Below are positions 44,852 to 53,691 of a stretch of DNA of 64,000 nt, piece by piece. The position numbers and the translations under genes are program-made. Numbering within the stretch: position 1 is the stretch's first letter; each line of letters begins with the position of its first letter. The stretch is from Intrasporangiaceae bacterium URHB0013 (GTDB taxonomy: Bacteria > Actinomycetota > Actinomycetes > Actinomycetales > Dermatophilaceae). The stretch is taken from contig JIBA01000014.1 in assembly GCA_000620545.1 (NCBI GenBank), forward strand, positions 62,001 through 126,000, given 5' to 3'. Under the pieces are notes generated by a model. That model was not told the origin of the DNA and searched no databases. It saw only the letters and a program-made list of their open reading frames with translations.

Positions 44852-47782
44852 TCAGTAGCGCTCGCGGCCGCCGCGGTCGGTGAGGTTCCAGGCGTCCTCG
44901 GACTCCTCGTCGTCCTCGTCGACCGTGCGGGTCATGTCTCCGGGCGTCCACCGAGCCGTCGGCACCGCCGTCGTCTCGTCCTGGCCCAGGCGCTGCTCGC
45001 CACGCTCGGCGACGAGCGAGGCCGTGCGCTGCGGCGCGACCTCCGGCTCCTCGGCGTAACCGGCCGAGACCTCCGGCGGCTCCACGTCGACGGGCGGAGC
45101 GGCATACGGCTGGGCGGGCTCGATGAGGTCGGACAGGCCGTCGGCGTCGACGGGCTCGTTCGGGTGCGGCACGTCGTCACCGCGCAGCAGCGCGAGGGTC
45201 TGCTCGAGGTCGTCAGGGCGCACGAGCACGTCGCGGGCCTTGGACCCCTCGCTCGGTCCGACGACACCGCGCGACTCGAGCAGGTCCATGAGCCGGCCGG
45301 CCTTGGCGAAGCCGACGCGCAGCTTGCGCTGGAGCATCGAGGTCGAGCCGAACTGCGTCGTGACGACGAGCTCGGTCGCCTGGAGCAGCACGTCGAGGTC
45401 GTCGCCGATGTCGTCGTCGATCTGCTTCTTGGGCGCCGCGACGGTGACGTTCTCGACGTAGTTGGGCTTGAGCTGGGTCGTGACGAACTTGACGACCTCG
45501 TGGATCTCGGACTCGTTGACCCACGCGCCCTGCACACGCATCGGCTTGCTCGCACCCATCGGCAGGAAGAGGGCGTCACCCTGGCCGATGAGCTTCTCGG
45601 CGCCGGGCTGGTCGAGGACGACGCGACTGTCGGCGAGGCTGGACGTCGCGAACGCCATGCGCGAGGGCACGTTGGCCTTGATGAGGCCGGTGACGACGTC
45701 GACCGATGGTCGCTGCGTCGCGAGGACGAGGTGGATCCCGGCGGCGCGCGCGAGCTGCGTGATGCGCACGACCGACTCCTCGACGTCGCGCGGGGCGACC
45801 ATCATGAGGTCTGCGAGCTCGTCGACGACGACGAGGAGGTAGGGGTAGGTCGTGATCTGACGCTCGGAGCCGGGCAACGGCTTGACCTTGCCGGCGCGGA
45901 CCGCCTTGTTGAAGTCGTCGACGTGCTTGAAACCGAACGCCGCGAGGTCGTCGTAGCGCTGGTCCATCTCCTTGACGACCCACGCGAGCGCCTCGGCGGC
46001 CTTTTTCGGGTTGGTGATGATCGGGGTGATGAGGTGCGGGATGCCTTCGTATGCCGTGAGCTCGACGCGCTTCGGGTCCACGAGGATCATCCGGACCTCC
46101 TCAGGCGTCGAGCGCATGAGGATCGAGGTGATCATCGAGTTGACGAAGCTGGACTTGCCCGAGCCGGTGGCGCCCGCGACGAGCAGGTGGGGCATCTTCG
46201 CGAGGTTGGCGATGACGTACGCGCCCTCGACGTCCTTGCCGACACCCATGACCATCGGGTGCTCGTTGCTGCGGGCCGTGTGGCTGCGCAGGACGTCGCC
46301 GAGCGCAACGTTCTCGCGGTCGAGGTTCGGGATCTCGATCCCGATGGCGGACTTGCCCGGGATGGGGCTGAGGATGCGGACGTCGGCGGAGGCGACGGCA
46401 TACGCGATGTTCTTGGAGAGGGCGGTGACGCGCTCGACCTTCGTGCCGGATCCGAGCTCGACCTCGTAGCGCGTCACGGTGGGGCCGCGGGTGAATCCGG
46501 TGACGGCGGCGTCGATGTCGAACTGGTCGAAGACGCCGGTGAGCGACTCGACGACGCGGTCGTTGGTCTCGCTGCGCGTCTTGTGCGGGGCGCCGGGGGT
46601 CAGCATCGCGTGGTCGGGCAGGCGGTAGGTGATGTCGCCGCCGAGGCTGAGCTGCTCGACCCGGGCCGGCAGCTCCGACATGGGCGGCGGGATGAGCTCG
46701 GCCTTGGGCCCGACCCTGCTCGTGTCGGGCGCACCGAGCGTCTTCGGGTCGGTGGCGTCGATGACCTTCTCGCCCTTCTCGCCGCCGGGCCGCGGGGCCA
46801 GCAGGCCGGGGGGCGTCGGGCGCTTCTCGCCCGGGCGTGGGCGCGCCGCACCCTCGTCCTCGAGCGCCTTCTGGGCCGCCTGACGGAAGGCCTCGTCACC
46901 GTCACGGTCGGCGAGGTCGACCGGCTTGCGGCGCGCGCGCTTCACGGCGGCCGCCGGGGCGTCGTCGGCCTCGTGCGTCTGGTCTGCCTCGTCGTGGTGG
47001 CCACGGTCGATGACGAGGGCGCGGAGCTGGCGCATCCGGGTCGGGATCATGTTGACCGGCGTCGCCGTGATGACGAGCAGGCCGAAGAGGCCGAGCAGGA
47101 CGAGCAGGACGAGTGCACCGTAGGTGGAGACGGCCGCGGCAAGCGGGCTGGACGCGAGGAAGCCGAGGATGCCGCCGGCGGCTCGCATGCCGTCGGCGCC
47201 GTCGGGCGGGTTGGGGATCCCGTCGGCGATGTGCGCCAGACCGCACGCCGCAAAGGTCAGCGCGATCGTGCCGACGACGATGCGGTTGGTGGACGCGTCG
47301 TCCTGGGGGGCTCGCAGCATGCGAAGGCCGAGGGCGAGCAGGACCAGCGGGACCGCATACGCGACGCGCCCGAAGGTGCCGGCGAAGACGGCGTGCACGA
47401 TCTGGCCGAACGTGCCCGAGACGCCCCACCACTCACGGGCAGCCACGACGACGGCGAGGGCGAGGAGGGCGAAGCCGATGCCGTCGCGGCGGTGCTCGGG
47501 CTCGAGGTCGGCGGCGCTGTGGCCCACGCGACGCACGGCTCCCCCGGCCATGTGCGAGACGCCCATCCACGTGTTGCGCATCGCGCCGAGCGGAAAGGGA
47601 AGGCCTCCACCCCGGGTCTTGGACGCGGCCTTGGCAGCCGGTTTGCGGGCCGCGGGCTTGCGCTGCGCAGGCCGCGTGGAGCGAGCCGCCGGCGGGCGCG
47701 ACGATGCGCCGCCCGAGGACCCCTTGGCGCGGGTGGCCGCTGCGGTGCTCGAGCGTTGGCTGCTGGACGGACGTGACGCCAT
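44852..47782 (-). CDS. ftsK: DNA translocase FtsK/SpoIIIE
   Basis: Septal DNA pump resolving chromosomes at division (976 aa). An Ala/Arg/Lys-rich cytoplasmic N-terminus (about 1-65) precedes four membrane helices (about 100-265) and a charged linker. The motor domain contains Walker A AGATGSGKS, LVDPKRVELTAYEGIPHL and VVDELADLMM. A gamma winged helix (STSMLQRKLRVGFAKAGRLMDLLESRG) would recognise orientation motifs. Start ATG 47782 gives MASRPSSSQRSS; an upstream ATG adds 14 residues of no clear family match. The 3' end abuts the 32-bp repeat block. Confidence 0.95.
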   Translation of the reverse strand: MASRPSSSQRSSTAAATRAKGSSGGASSRPPAARSTRPAQRKPAARKPAAKAASKTRGGGLPFPLGAMRNTWMGVSHMAGGAVRRVGHSAADLEPEHRRDGIGFALLALAVVVAAREWWGVSGTFGQIVHAVFAGTFGRVAYAVPLVLLALGLRMLRAPQDDASTNRIVVGTIALTFAACGLAHIADGIPNPPDGADGMRAAGGILGFLASSPLAAAVSTYGALVLLVLLGLFGLLVITATPVNMIPTRMRQLRALVIDRGHHDEADQTHEADDAPAAAVKRARRKPVDLADRDGDEAFRQAAQKALEDEGAARPRPGEKRPTPPGLLAPRPGGEKGEKVIDATDPKTLGAPDTSRVGPKAELIPPPMSELPARVEQLSLGGDITYRLPDHAMLTPGAPHKTRSETNDRVVESLTGVFDQFDIDAAVTGFTRGPTVTRYEVELGSGTKVERVTALSKNIAYAVASADVRILSPIPGKSAIGIEIPNLDRENVALGDVLRSHTARSNEHPMVMGVGKDVEGAYVIANLAKMPHLLVAGATGSGKSSFVNSMITSILMRSTPEEVRMILVDPKRVELTAYEGIPHLITPIITNPKKAAEALAWVVKEMDQRYDDLAAFGFKHVDDFNKAVRAGKVKPLPGSERQITTYPYLLVVVDELADLMMVAPRDVEESVVRITQLARAAGIHLVLATQRPSVDVVTGLIKANVPSRMAFATSSLADSRVVLDQPGAEKLIGQGDALFLPMGASKPMRVQGAWVNESEIHEVVKFVTTQLKPNYVENVTVAAPKKQIDDDIGDDLDVLLQATELVVTTQFGSTSMLQRKLRVGFAKAGRLMDLLESRGVVGPSEGSKARDVLVRPDDLEQTLALLRGDDVPHPNEPVDADGLSDLIEPAQPYAAPPVDVEPPEVSAGYAEEPEVAPQRTASLVAERGEQRLGQDETTAVPTARWTPGDMTRTVDEDDEESEDAWNLTDRGGRERY

Positions 47783-47922
47783 GCTGGCACCGTACGTCAA
47801 CGCACCGCTGAACTCACGCGTCACACGCGCAACACCGCCGATCGGTCTGGTGGGTCGAAGCCGCTGGTGACGACACCCCGAGGGGTCTGCGTCTCAGATC
47901 GCGACATCCGCGGACCGTGCGG

Positions 47923-47952
47923 TGGACATCGGACGACCGGGGCCCCTATCGT
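47923..47952 (+). promoter_or_regulatory. Promoter of the SAM-IV riboswitch transcript
   Basis: TGGACA (47923-47928), 18-nt spacer, TATCGT (47947-47952). The expected transcription start, 6-8 nt downstream, coincides with the 5' end of the riboswitch. The remaining 47783-47922 between ftsK and this promoter shows nothing recognisable. Confidence 0.6.
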
Positions 47953-47959
47953 CCTTCGC

Positions 47960-48087
47960 AGGTCATGAGTGCCAGTGACAAGCCCCGGCTCGCTGGTCAG
48001 CAACCCTCCTCCGCGGTGGGGTGCTCCGGGTGACGACCAGGCCACCCTCGGTCCGAACGCGTGATCGAGGTCGGCAAGCGCGGACCT
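47960..48087 (+). ncRNA. SAM-IV riboswitch
   Basis: The leader matches the actinobacterial SAM-IV aptamer. It has GGTCATGAGTGCCAG at the 5' side of P1/P2, AAGCCCCGGCTCGCTGG, GGTCAGCAACCCTCC, and GGTGGGGTGCTCCGGGTGA. The closing strand GACGACCAGG pairs with the start, followed by the conserved tail GGCAAGCGCGGACC. Between it and the gene lie GGGTCCCATGACCC (a possible hairpin) and AGGAG, the ribosome site of the gene at 48123. SAM binding would most likely mask this ribosome site, reducing expression when methionine/SAM is plentiful. Confidence 0.9.
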
Positions 48088-48122
48088 GCACCGGGTGGGT
48101 CCCATGACCCAGGAGCACTGTC

Positions 48123-49544
48123 ATGTCGGTCCTTCCCTCGACCCGTCCGTCCAGCCACCGCACCACGCACTCCGGTGGCTCGCTCTGTGGGGACTCGCCT
48201 GCGCCCCTCCTGCGCACGCGGGCCCTGCACGCCGTGCCGGAGGCGCGCACGCTGCCCACCGTCGTCGGTGCGGGACTGCGCGTGCCGACGCTCCACGGCG
48301 ACACGGCATACGCCAACCTCGACCACGCTGCCTCGACGCCCGCGCTCGAGACGGTCAAGGCGGCGGTCGACCGGGCGCTCGAGACCTACTCCTCCGTGCA
48401 CCGTGGTGCCGGGTTCACCTCGCGCCTGACGAGCGAGTGGTACGAGCAGGCCCGCGCCGAGGTCGCGGCCTTCGTCGGCGCCCGCGACGACGACTCGGTC
48501 ATCTTCACCCGTACGACGACCGACTCGTGGGCTCTGCTGAGCAAGGCGCTGCCGAGCCGCACGACGGTCTTCGTCTTCGGCTCCGAGCACCACTCGACCC
48601 TGCTGCCCTGGGGCCGCTTCCGCACCGTGCGTCTCCCCGTGCCCCAGACCGTCGAGGACGCGCACGCCCTGCTCGAGGAGGCACTGGCCGACCACCCGTC
48701 GCGCCACCGCCTCGTCGTCGTCGCGGCGGCCTCGAACGTCACGGGTGAGACCTGGCCCATCGAACGCTTCTCCACCCTCGCCCACGAGCACGGGGCCCGG
48801 ATCGCCGTCGACGCGGCGCAGCTGTCGGCACACCGCACCATCGACCTCACCGCCTGGGACGCCGACTACGTCGCGTTCTCGGGCCACAAGACGTATGCCC
48901 CCTACGGCGCGGGTGTGCTCGCCGGTCGCTCCGACTGGCTCGACGCCGGCAACCCCTATCTCCTCGGCGGCGGCGCGACGCGTTCGGTGACCGAGGACGG
49001 CACGACCTGGGCCACGGGCCCGGCCCGGCACGAGGGCGGCAGCCCCAACGTCATCGGCGCCATCGCCCTGGCCGCGGCCTGCTCGACGATCAGCCGCCAT
49101 CGCGTGGCCATCGAGGAGCACGAGTCGCGCCTGCTCGAGCGGCTGCGCTCGGGGCTCGACGGTGTGGCAGGCGTCGAGATCCTCTCCATCTTCGGTGACG
49201 ACAGCGACCGGGTCGGCGTCGTCGCCTTCACCATCGACGGCTGGGACTCCTCGCTCGTGTCGCAGGTGCTCTCCGTCGAGCACGGCATCGGCGTCCGGGA
49301 CGGCAGGTTCTGCGCCCACCTGCTCGTCGACGAGCTCCTCGAGGACCCGTGGGGCGAGCGCCCTGCCACGGCCGTCCGCGCCAGCATCGGCCTCGGTAGC
49401 ACCCTCGAGGGTGTCGAGCGCCTTGTCGCCGCCGTCGCCCGGCTCGTCGAGCACGGCACCGACGGTCGGTGGACGCTCACCGAGACCGGTTGGGCGCTCG
49501 AGGGCGCCGACCCGCGCGACGTCGAGATCGAGCGTCCCTGGTGA
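48123..49544 (+). CDS. PLP-dependent class V aminotransferase / cysteine desulfurase-like protein
   Basis: Fold type I PLP enzyme (473 aa). The internal aldimine Lys is Lys256 in FSGHKTYAPYGAG, with the cofactor-binding segment AVDAAQLSAHR (Asp230). The sequence resembles NifS/SufS/CsdA-type enzymes, but no cysteine-rich active-site loop (RSGHHCAQ-like) is clear; the nearest counterpart is RDGRFCAHLL. Control by a SAM-IV riboswitch suggests sulfur amino-acid metabolism. Exact reaction unknown. AGGAG lies 7 nt before ATG 48123. Confidence 0.86.
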   Translation: MSVLPSTRPSSHRTTHSGGSLCGDSPAPLLRTRALHAVPEARTLPTVVGAGLRVPTLHGDTAYANLDHAASTPALETVKAAVDRALETYSSVHRGAGFTSRLTSEWYEQARAEVAAFVGARDDDSVIFTRTTTDSWALLSKALPSRTTVFVFGSEHHSTLLPWGRFRTVRLPVPQTVEDAHALLEEALADHPSRHRLVVVAAASNVTGETWPIERFSTLAHEHGARIAVDAAQLSAHRTIDLTAWDADYVAFSGHKTYAPYGAGVLAGRSDWLDAGNPYLLGGGATRSVTEDGTTWATGPARHEGGSPNVIGAIALAAACSTISRHRVAIEEHESRLLERLRSGLDGVAGVEILSIFGDDSDRVGVVAFTIDGWDSSLVSQVLSVEHGIGVRDGRFCAHLLVDELLEDPWGERPATAVRASIGLGSTLEGVERLVAAVARLVEHGTDGRWTLTETGWALEGADPRDVEIERPW

Positions 49545-49659
49545 GGTCGGGCGCCTGCGGCTGATCGCGACCCGTGCGTCGGCAGCGCTAGCGGCGTCAT
49601 CGCCGTCACCGGCGTCATCGCCGTCAGCGGCGGGAACCGCCTCGGCGGCGGCAGCCGTG

Positions 49660-50727
49660 TCAGCGCGCCGGCAGTCCGTAGCTCGCCCAGACGGCCGCGT
49701 GGTCCGCCCGGTTGAGGGCCACCTGGCCGGCCGCGACGAGCGTGAGACCACGGCTCAGCAGGTGGTCGAGCTGCACGAACGCCGGGAGTCGGTTGCCCGC
49801 GAACGGCCACGTGCGCACCCAGCCCTGCCCGTCCGAGCGCTGAGCGTCCGCCAGCCCCTCGGCGAGGTCGCGGAAGCCAGGGTGGCCGAAGCCCGCGTTG
49901 AAGTCGCCCGCCATGATGACGAGCTCGTCGCCGTCGAGCCGCTCCTTCCACGACTGGAGGGCCCGGAGACCGGCGCGCCACTCGACGGTGTCGCCGCGCA
50001 ACGGCGCCGCAGGGTGCGCCACCTTGAGCATGACTGTGCCGTTCGGGGTCGTGACGTCGACCTCGGGCTGGACGCTCTGGGTGCCCTCGACGGCCGGGTC
50101 GGTGCCGAGATCTCGCACCGAGAGCGGGAAGCGGGAGAGGAGCATCGTGCCTGTGTGGGTGCGCGAGCGCGCGACCCCCTCGCGTTGCGAGAAGTAGTCG
50201 CCGGCGCCCTCGTCGTCGAGGCGGCGCAGGAAGGCCGGTGTCGCCTCCGTGAGCACGAGGACGTCGACCGAGTGGAAACGCACGGCGTTCATGAGCTGCT
50301 CGGCGTTGGCCGACCCGACCCACACGTTCGCGGACATGACCGTCAGGTCGCGATCGACGTCGGGCGACGAGGTCGACCGGAACGCGGGAGCAGCGACGAT
50401 CGCCGCCACGACGAGCGCGCCGACGACGGGGAGCAGCATCCACCACCGGCGCAGCACGAGCGTGGTGACCGCGACCAGCCCCAGGCCGATGACGACGAAG
50501 GGTCCCGCCGTCTGGAGCACGACGACGAGGTATGCCGTCGAGTCGTACCAGCGCAGCACCCCGACCGCGACCAGCACGAGCAGCACCAGGCCGATGGCGA
50601 CGTCGACCCAGCGCCCACGCCGGCCGGGCCGCGCCGAGCGCGGCTCCGCCGGGCCGTCCAGAGTGTCGTCGTGCGCCTCGGCGGGCACGTCGTGCGCGGT
50701 CCCCCCGTCGACCTCCTGCACCCTCAC
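49660..50727 (-). CDS. Membrane-anchored endonuclease/exonuclease/phosphatase-family protein
   Basis: Protein of 355 aa with a cytoplasmic tail, three membrane helices (about 42-115) and an external EEP domain. Visible EEP motifs are VMSANVWVGSAN, LVLTEAT (metal-binding Glu), MAGDFNAGF, QLDHLLS and DHAAVWA. Related proteins are phosphodiesterases or extracellular nucleases of unknown specificity. GTG 50727 follows the rnj stop by 1 nt, so it is transcribed with rnj. A small duplicated word CGTCATCGCCGTCA (49594, 49613) lies in the 115-bp downstream gap. Confidence 0.85.
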   Translation of the reverse strand: MRVQEVDGGTAHDVPAEAHDDTLDGPAEPRSARPGRRGRWVDVAIGLVLLVLVAVGVLRWYDSTAYLVVVLQTAGPFVVIGLGLVAVTTLVLRRWWMLLPVVGALVVAAIVAAPAFRSTSSPDVDRDLTVMSANVWVGSANAEQLMNAVRFHSVDVLVLTEATPAFLRRLDDEGAGDYFSQREGVARSRTHTGTMLLSRFPLSVRDLGTDPAVEGTQSVQPEVDVTTPNGTVMLKVAHPAAPLRGDTVEWRAGLRALQSWKERLDGDELVIMAGDFNAGFGHPGFRDLAEGLADAQRSDGQGWVRTWPFAGNRLPAFVQLDHLLSRGLTLVAAGQVALNRADHAAVWASYGLPAR

Positions 50728-50728
50728 G

Positions 50729-52414
50729 TCAGGCCTGCAGCACGACCGGGATGATCATCGGCCGACGGCGGATCTTCCCACCGACCCACGAGCCGACCGC
50801 CCGGCGGATGACCTGCTGCAGCTGCTGGTCGTCACGGACGCCGTTCGCGACCGCCTCCTCGATGGCCCGCTCCACCTTGGGGATGACCTGCTGGAAGATG
50901 TCCTCGTCCTCGACGAACCCGCGAGCGGTGATCTCTGGCCCGCTCGCGATCTTGCCGGTGGCCGCGTCGAGCACGACGATGCAGGTGATGAAGCCCTCGT
51001 CGCGCAGGATCCGACGGTCCTTGAGCAGGGCCTCGTCGGCGCCGCCGACGCTGCTGCCGTCGACGTAGACGTAGCCGCATTCGACGACACCGGTGACCTC
51101 GGCGACCCCGTCGACGAGGTCGACGACCACGCCGTCCTCGGCGAGCACGACGTTGTCGGCGTGGACGCCCGAGGCGATGGCGAGCTGCGCGTTGGCGTAC
51201 ATGTGCCGCCACTCCCCGTGCACGGGCAGGACGTTGCGCGGCTTGACGATGTTGTAGCAGTACAGCAGCTCGCCGGCGCTGGCGTGCCCCGAGACGTGCA
51301 CCTTGGCGTTGCCCTTGTGCACGACGTTCGCGCCGAGACGCATCAGGCCGTTGATGATGCGGTAGACGGCGTTCTCGTTGCCGGGGATGAGGCTGCTCGC
51401 GAGCAGGACGGTGTCGCCCGGACCGACGTCGATGCGGTGCTCGCGGTTGGCCATCCGCGACAGCGCCGCCATCGGCTCGCCCTGGGAGCCGGTGCAGATG
51501 AGGACGAGCTCGTCGTCGCGGAGGCTGTCGATCCTCTTGATGTCGACGAGGATCCCGTCGGGCACCTTGAGGTAGCCCAGTTCGGCGGCGATGCCCATGT
51601 TGCGGACCATCGACCGTCCGACCATGGCGACCTTGCGGCCGGCCTTCTCCGCGGCGTCGAGCACCTGCTGGACGCGGTGCACGTGGCTGCTGAAACAGGC
51701 GACGATGACGCGGCGCTGCGCGTGCCGGAAGACCTTGTCGATGGCGGGCGCGATCTCCAGCTCGGGCGTCGTGAACCCGGGGACGTCGGCGTTCGTCGAG
51801 TCGGTGAGGAAGAGGTCGACGCCCTCCTCACCGAGGCGGGCGAAGGCACGCAGGTCGGTGAGGCGACCGTCGAGCGGCAGCTGGTCCATCTTGAAGTCGC
51901 CCGTGTGCAGGAGCGTGCCGGCCTCGGTGCGCACGAAGACGGCGAGAGCGTCGGGGATCGAGTGGTTGACGGCCACGAACTCGAGGTCGAAGACCCCCAG
52001 CTTCTCGCGCTGCCCCTCCTTGACCGCCATGGAGTAGGGGCGGATGCGGTGCTCCTTGAGCTTGGCCTCGATGAGCGCGAGGGTCAGCGTGGAGCCGATG
52101 ATGGGGATGTCGCCCTTGAGCTTGAGCAGGTAGGGCACGGCGCCGATGTGGTCCTCGTGGCCGTGCGTGAGGACGATGGCCTCGATGTCGTCGAGCCGGT
52201 CGGCGATGTAGGTGAAGTCCGGGAGGATCAGGTCGACGCCCGGGTGGTGGTCCTCGGGGAAGAGCACGCCGCAGTCGATGACGAGCAGCTTGCCCTTCGT
52301 CTCCAGCACGGCCATGTTGCGCCCGACCTCGCCGAGCCCTCCGAGCGCGACGACCCGCAGGCCGTTGTCGGGGAGAGCGGGGGGCGTGGTCAGCTCGGGG
52401 TGGGGGTGGCTCAC
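50729..52414 (-). CDS. rnj: Ribonuclease J
   Basis: Metallo-beta-lactamase/beta-CASP nuclease with endo- and 5' exoribonuclease activity (561 aa). Zinc motif HGHEDHIGAVPYLL, TGDFKMDQLP, TDSTNADVPGF and SGHASAGELLYCYNIVKPRNVLPVHGEWRH are present; the C-terminal domain is complete. The order dapA-rnj on the same strand (gap 65 bp) is typical for actinobacteria, here with the EEP gene attached downstream. Confidence 0.96.
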   Translation of the reverse strand: MSHPHPELTTPPALPDNGLRVVALGGLGEVGRNMAVLETKGKLLVIDCGVLFPEDHHPGVDLILPDFTYIADRLDDIEAIVLTHGHEDHIGAVPYLLKLKGDIPIIGSTLTLALIEAKLKEHRIRPYSMAVKEGQREKLGVFDLEFVAVNHSIPDALAVFVRTEAGTLLHTGDFKMDQLPLDGRLTDLRAFARLGEEGVDLFLTDSTNADVPGFTTPELEIAPAIDKVFRHAQRRVIVACFSSHVHRVQQVLDAAEKAGRKVAMVGRSMVRNMGIAAELGYLKVPDGILVDIKRIDSLRDDELVLICTGSQGEPMAALSRMANREHRIDVGPGDTVLLASSLIPGNENAVYRIINGLMRLGANVVHKGNAKVHVSGHASAGELLYCYNIVKPRNVLPVHGEWRHMYANAQLAIASGVHADNVVLAEDGVVVDLVDGVAEVTGVVECGYVYVDGSSVGGADEALLKDRRILRDEGFITCIVVLDAATGKIASGPEITARGFVEDEDIFQQVIPKVERAIEEAVANGVRDDQQLQQVIRRAVGSWVGGKIRRRPMIIPVVLQA

Positions 52415-52479
52415 AGGTGTCCTGTCATTCGATGGTGCTGCCGGGCCGTCGGAGGCTCCGGTCAGAGGTCAGGTGGCGG

Positions 52480-53373
52480 TCATCCGCCCGTGGAGAGCGC
52501 CGTGATCGCAGCGCGGACGAGGGCGGTCTGCTCCTCGTCGGCCGGCACGAGGGGCAGGCGCACGGCCGGCGAAGCGATGAGTCCCTGCGCGACGAGGCCC
52601 GCCTTGGCCATGATGGCGCCCTGGGTCACGTTCATGACGGCGTCGACGAGCGGGACCAGGCGCCGGTGCACGGCGCGGGCGTCGTCCCAGCGCCCGTCGA
52701 CGACGGCGTCCGCCATCTCGCGGTAGGCCGCGGGCGCCACCTGCGAGGTGACGCCGACGAAGCCTGCGGCGCCGTTGACGAAGTGTCCGAGGTTCATCGC
52801 GTCGTCGCCGGAGTACCAGTCGAGACCCGTCTGCTGCATGATCTCGCTCGCGAACCAGAGGTCGCCCCGGGCGTCCTTGACGGCCGTGATGCGGTCGTGC
52901 TCGGCGATGCGCAGGTAGGTCTCGCGGGCGATGGCGATGCCCGAGCGACCGGGGATGTCGTAGACCATGACGGGCAGGTCGCTCGCGTCGGCCAGGGCGG
53001 TGAAGTGGGCGACGAGGCCTGCCTGCGGCGGCTTGTTGTAGTAGGGCGTGACGGCGAGGACGGCGTCGGCCCCGGCCTTCTGGGCGTGGCGCACCGACTC
53101 GACGCTCTTCGCGGTGTCGTTGCTGCCGGCTCCGGCGATGACGACGCAGCGCTCCCCCACGGCCTCGACGACCGCGCGGAGCAGCTCGTCCTTCTCGTCG
53201 GCCGAGGTGGTGGGCGACTCGCCCGTCGTGCCGGAGACGACGAGACCGTCGTGTCCGGCGTCGACGAGGTGCGTCGCGAGCCGCTGGGCGGCATCGAGGT
53301 CGATCGAGCCGTCAGGCCGCATGGGCGTGATCATCGCCGAGAGAACACGTCCGAGGGCGGGTGCGTCAGCCAT
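52480..53373 (-). CDS. dapA: 4-hydroxy-tetrahydrodipicolinate synthase
   Basis: First enzyme of the lysine/diaminopimelate branch, condensing pyruvate with aspartate semialdehyde (297 aa). Schiff-base Lys166 lies in TAVKDARG; Tyr138 (YDIPGRSG) and Tyr111 (TPYYNKP) complete the triad. The TT pair is in VSGTTGESPTT. Start ATG 53373 is 7 nt after TAACCT. A longer frame through the palindromic block is rejected. Functionally joined to dapB (62271) and dapF (27441). Confidence 0.97.
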   Translation of the reverse strand: MADAPALGRVLSAMITPMRPDGSIDLDAAQRLATHLVDAGHDGLVVSGTTGESPTTSADEKDELLRAVVEAVGERCVVIAGAGSNDTAKSVESVRHAQKAGADAVLAVTPYYNKPPQAGLVAHFTALADASDLPVMVYDIPGRSGIAIARETYLRIAEHDRITAVKDARGDLWFASEIMQQTGLDWYSGDDAMNLGHFVNGAAGFVGVTSQVAPAAYREMADAVVDGRWDDARAVHRRLVPLVDAVMNVTQGAIMAKAGLVAQGLIASPAVRLPLVPADEEQTALVRAAITALSTGG

Positions 53374-53386
53374 GCGCCCAAGGTTA
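53374..53386 (-). promoter_or_regulatory. Putative -10 box and leaderless start (dapA)
   Basis: On the minus strand TAACCT (53381-53386), 7 nt, then ATG 53373. No Shine-Dalgarno. Confidence 0.5.
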
Positions 53387-53445
53387 GCGCCAGAGCCGTC
53401 GGCCACGGCGCTGCGCCCACCCGAGGCCCCGCCGGGATGGGACCG

Positions 53446-53547
53446 TTTCGCGCGCTCGTGCTCGGAGCGCGCGAACGTGTCGCCGAGCGCGCGAGATATC
53501 GCGCGCCTCGACCCCGGCTCGCGCGCTCCAGGCATGAGCGCGCGAAA
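53446..53547. repeat. Array of GAGCGCGCGAA words in alternating orientation
   Basis: TTTCGCGCGCTC (53446-53457) is the exact complement of GAGCGCGCGAAA (53536-53547). Between them lie GAGCGCGCGAAC (53465), GAGCGCGCGAGA (53485) and CTCGCGCGCTC (53518). The region can fold into several alternative hairpins and has no coding potential. It sits in the 318-bp gap between folA and dapA; the rest of the gap holds the hairpin at 53578 and a GTATGCC word at 53683. Confidence 0.85.
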
Positions 53548-53577
53548 CAGGGGCGGTCGCGGTCGGGGATGCGCGAA

Positions 53578-53619
53578 GGCGAGGCACTACTCGCTCGGGG
53601 GTCCGAGTAGTGCCTCGCC
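53578..53619. terminator. Strong hairpin downstream of folA
   Basis: Perfect 16-bp stem GGCGAGGCACTACTCG / CGAGTAGTGCCTCGCC, 10-nt loop (53594-53603), 73 bp past the folA stop. Probably the terminator of thyA-folA. Confidence 0.8.
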
Positions 53620-53691
53620 ATCCCCTACATCGCGCGTGCGCGACGGGCGTTACAGCCCGGAGTCGAGGTCTTCCCAGGTGCCGTATGCCGT

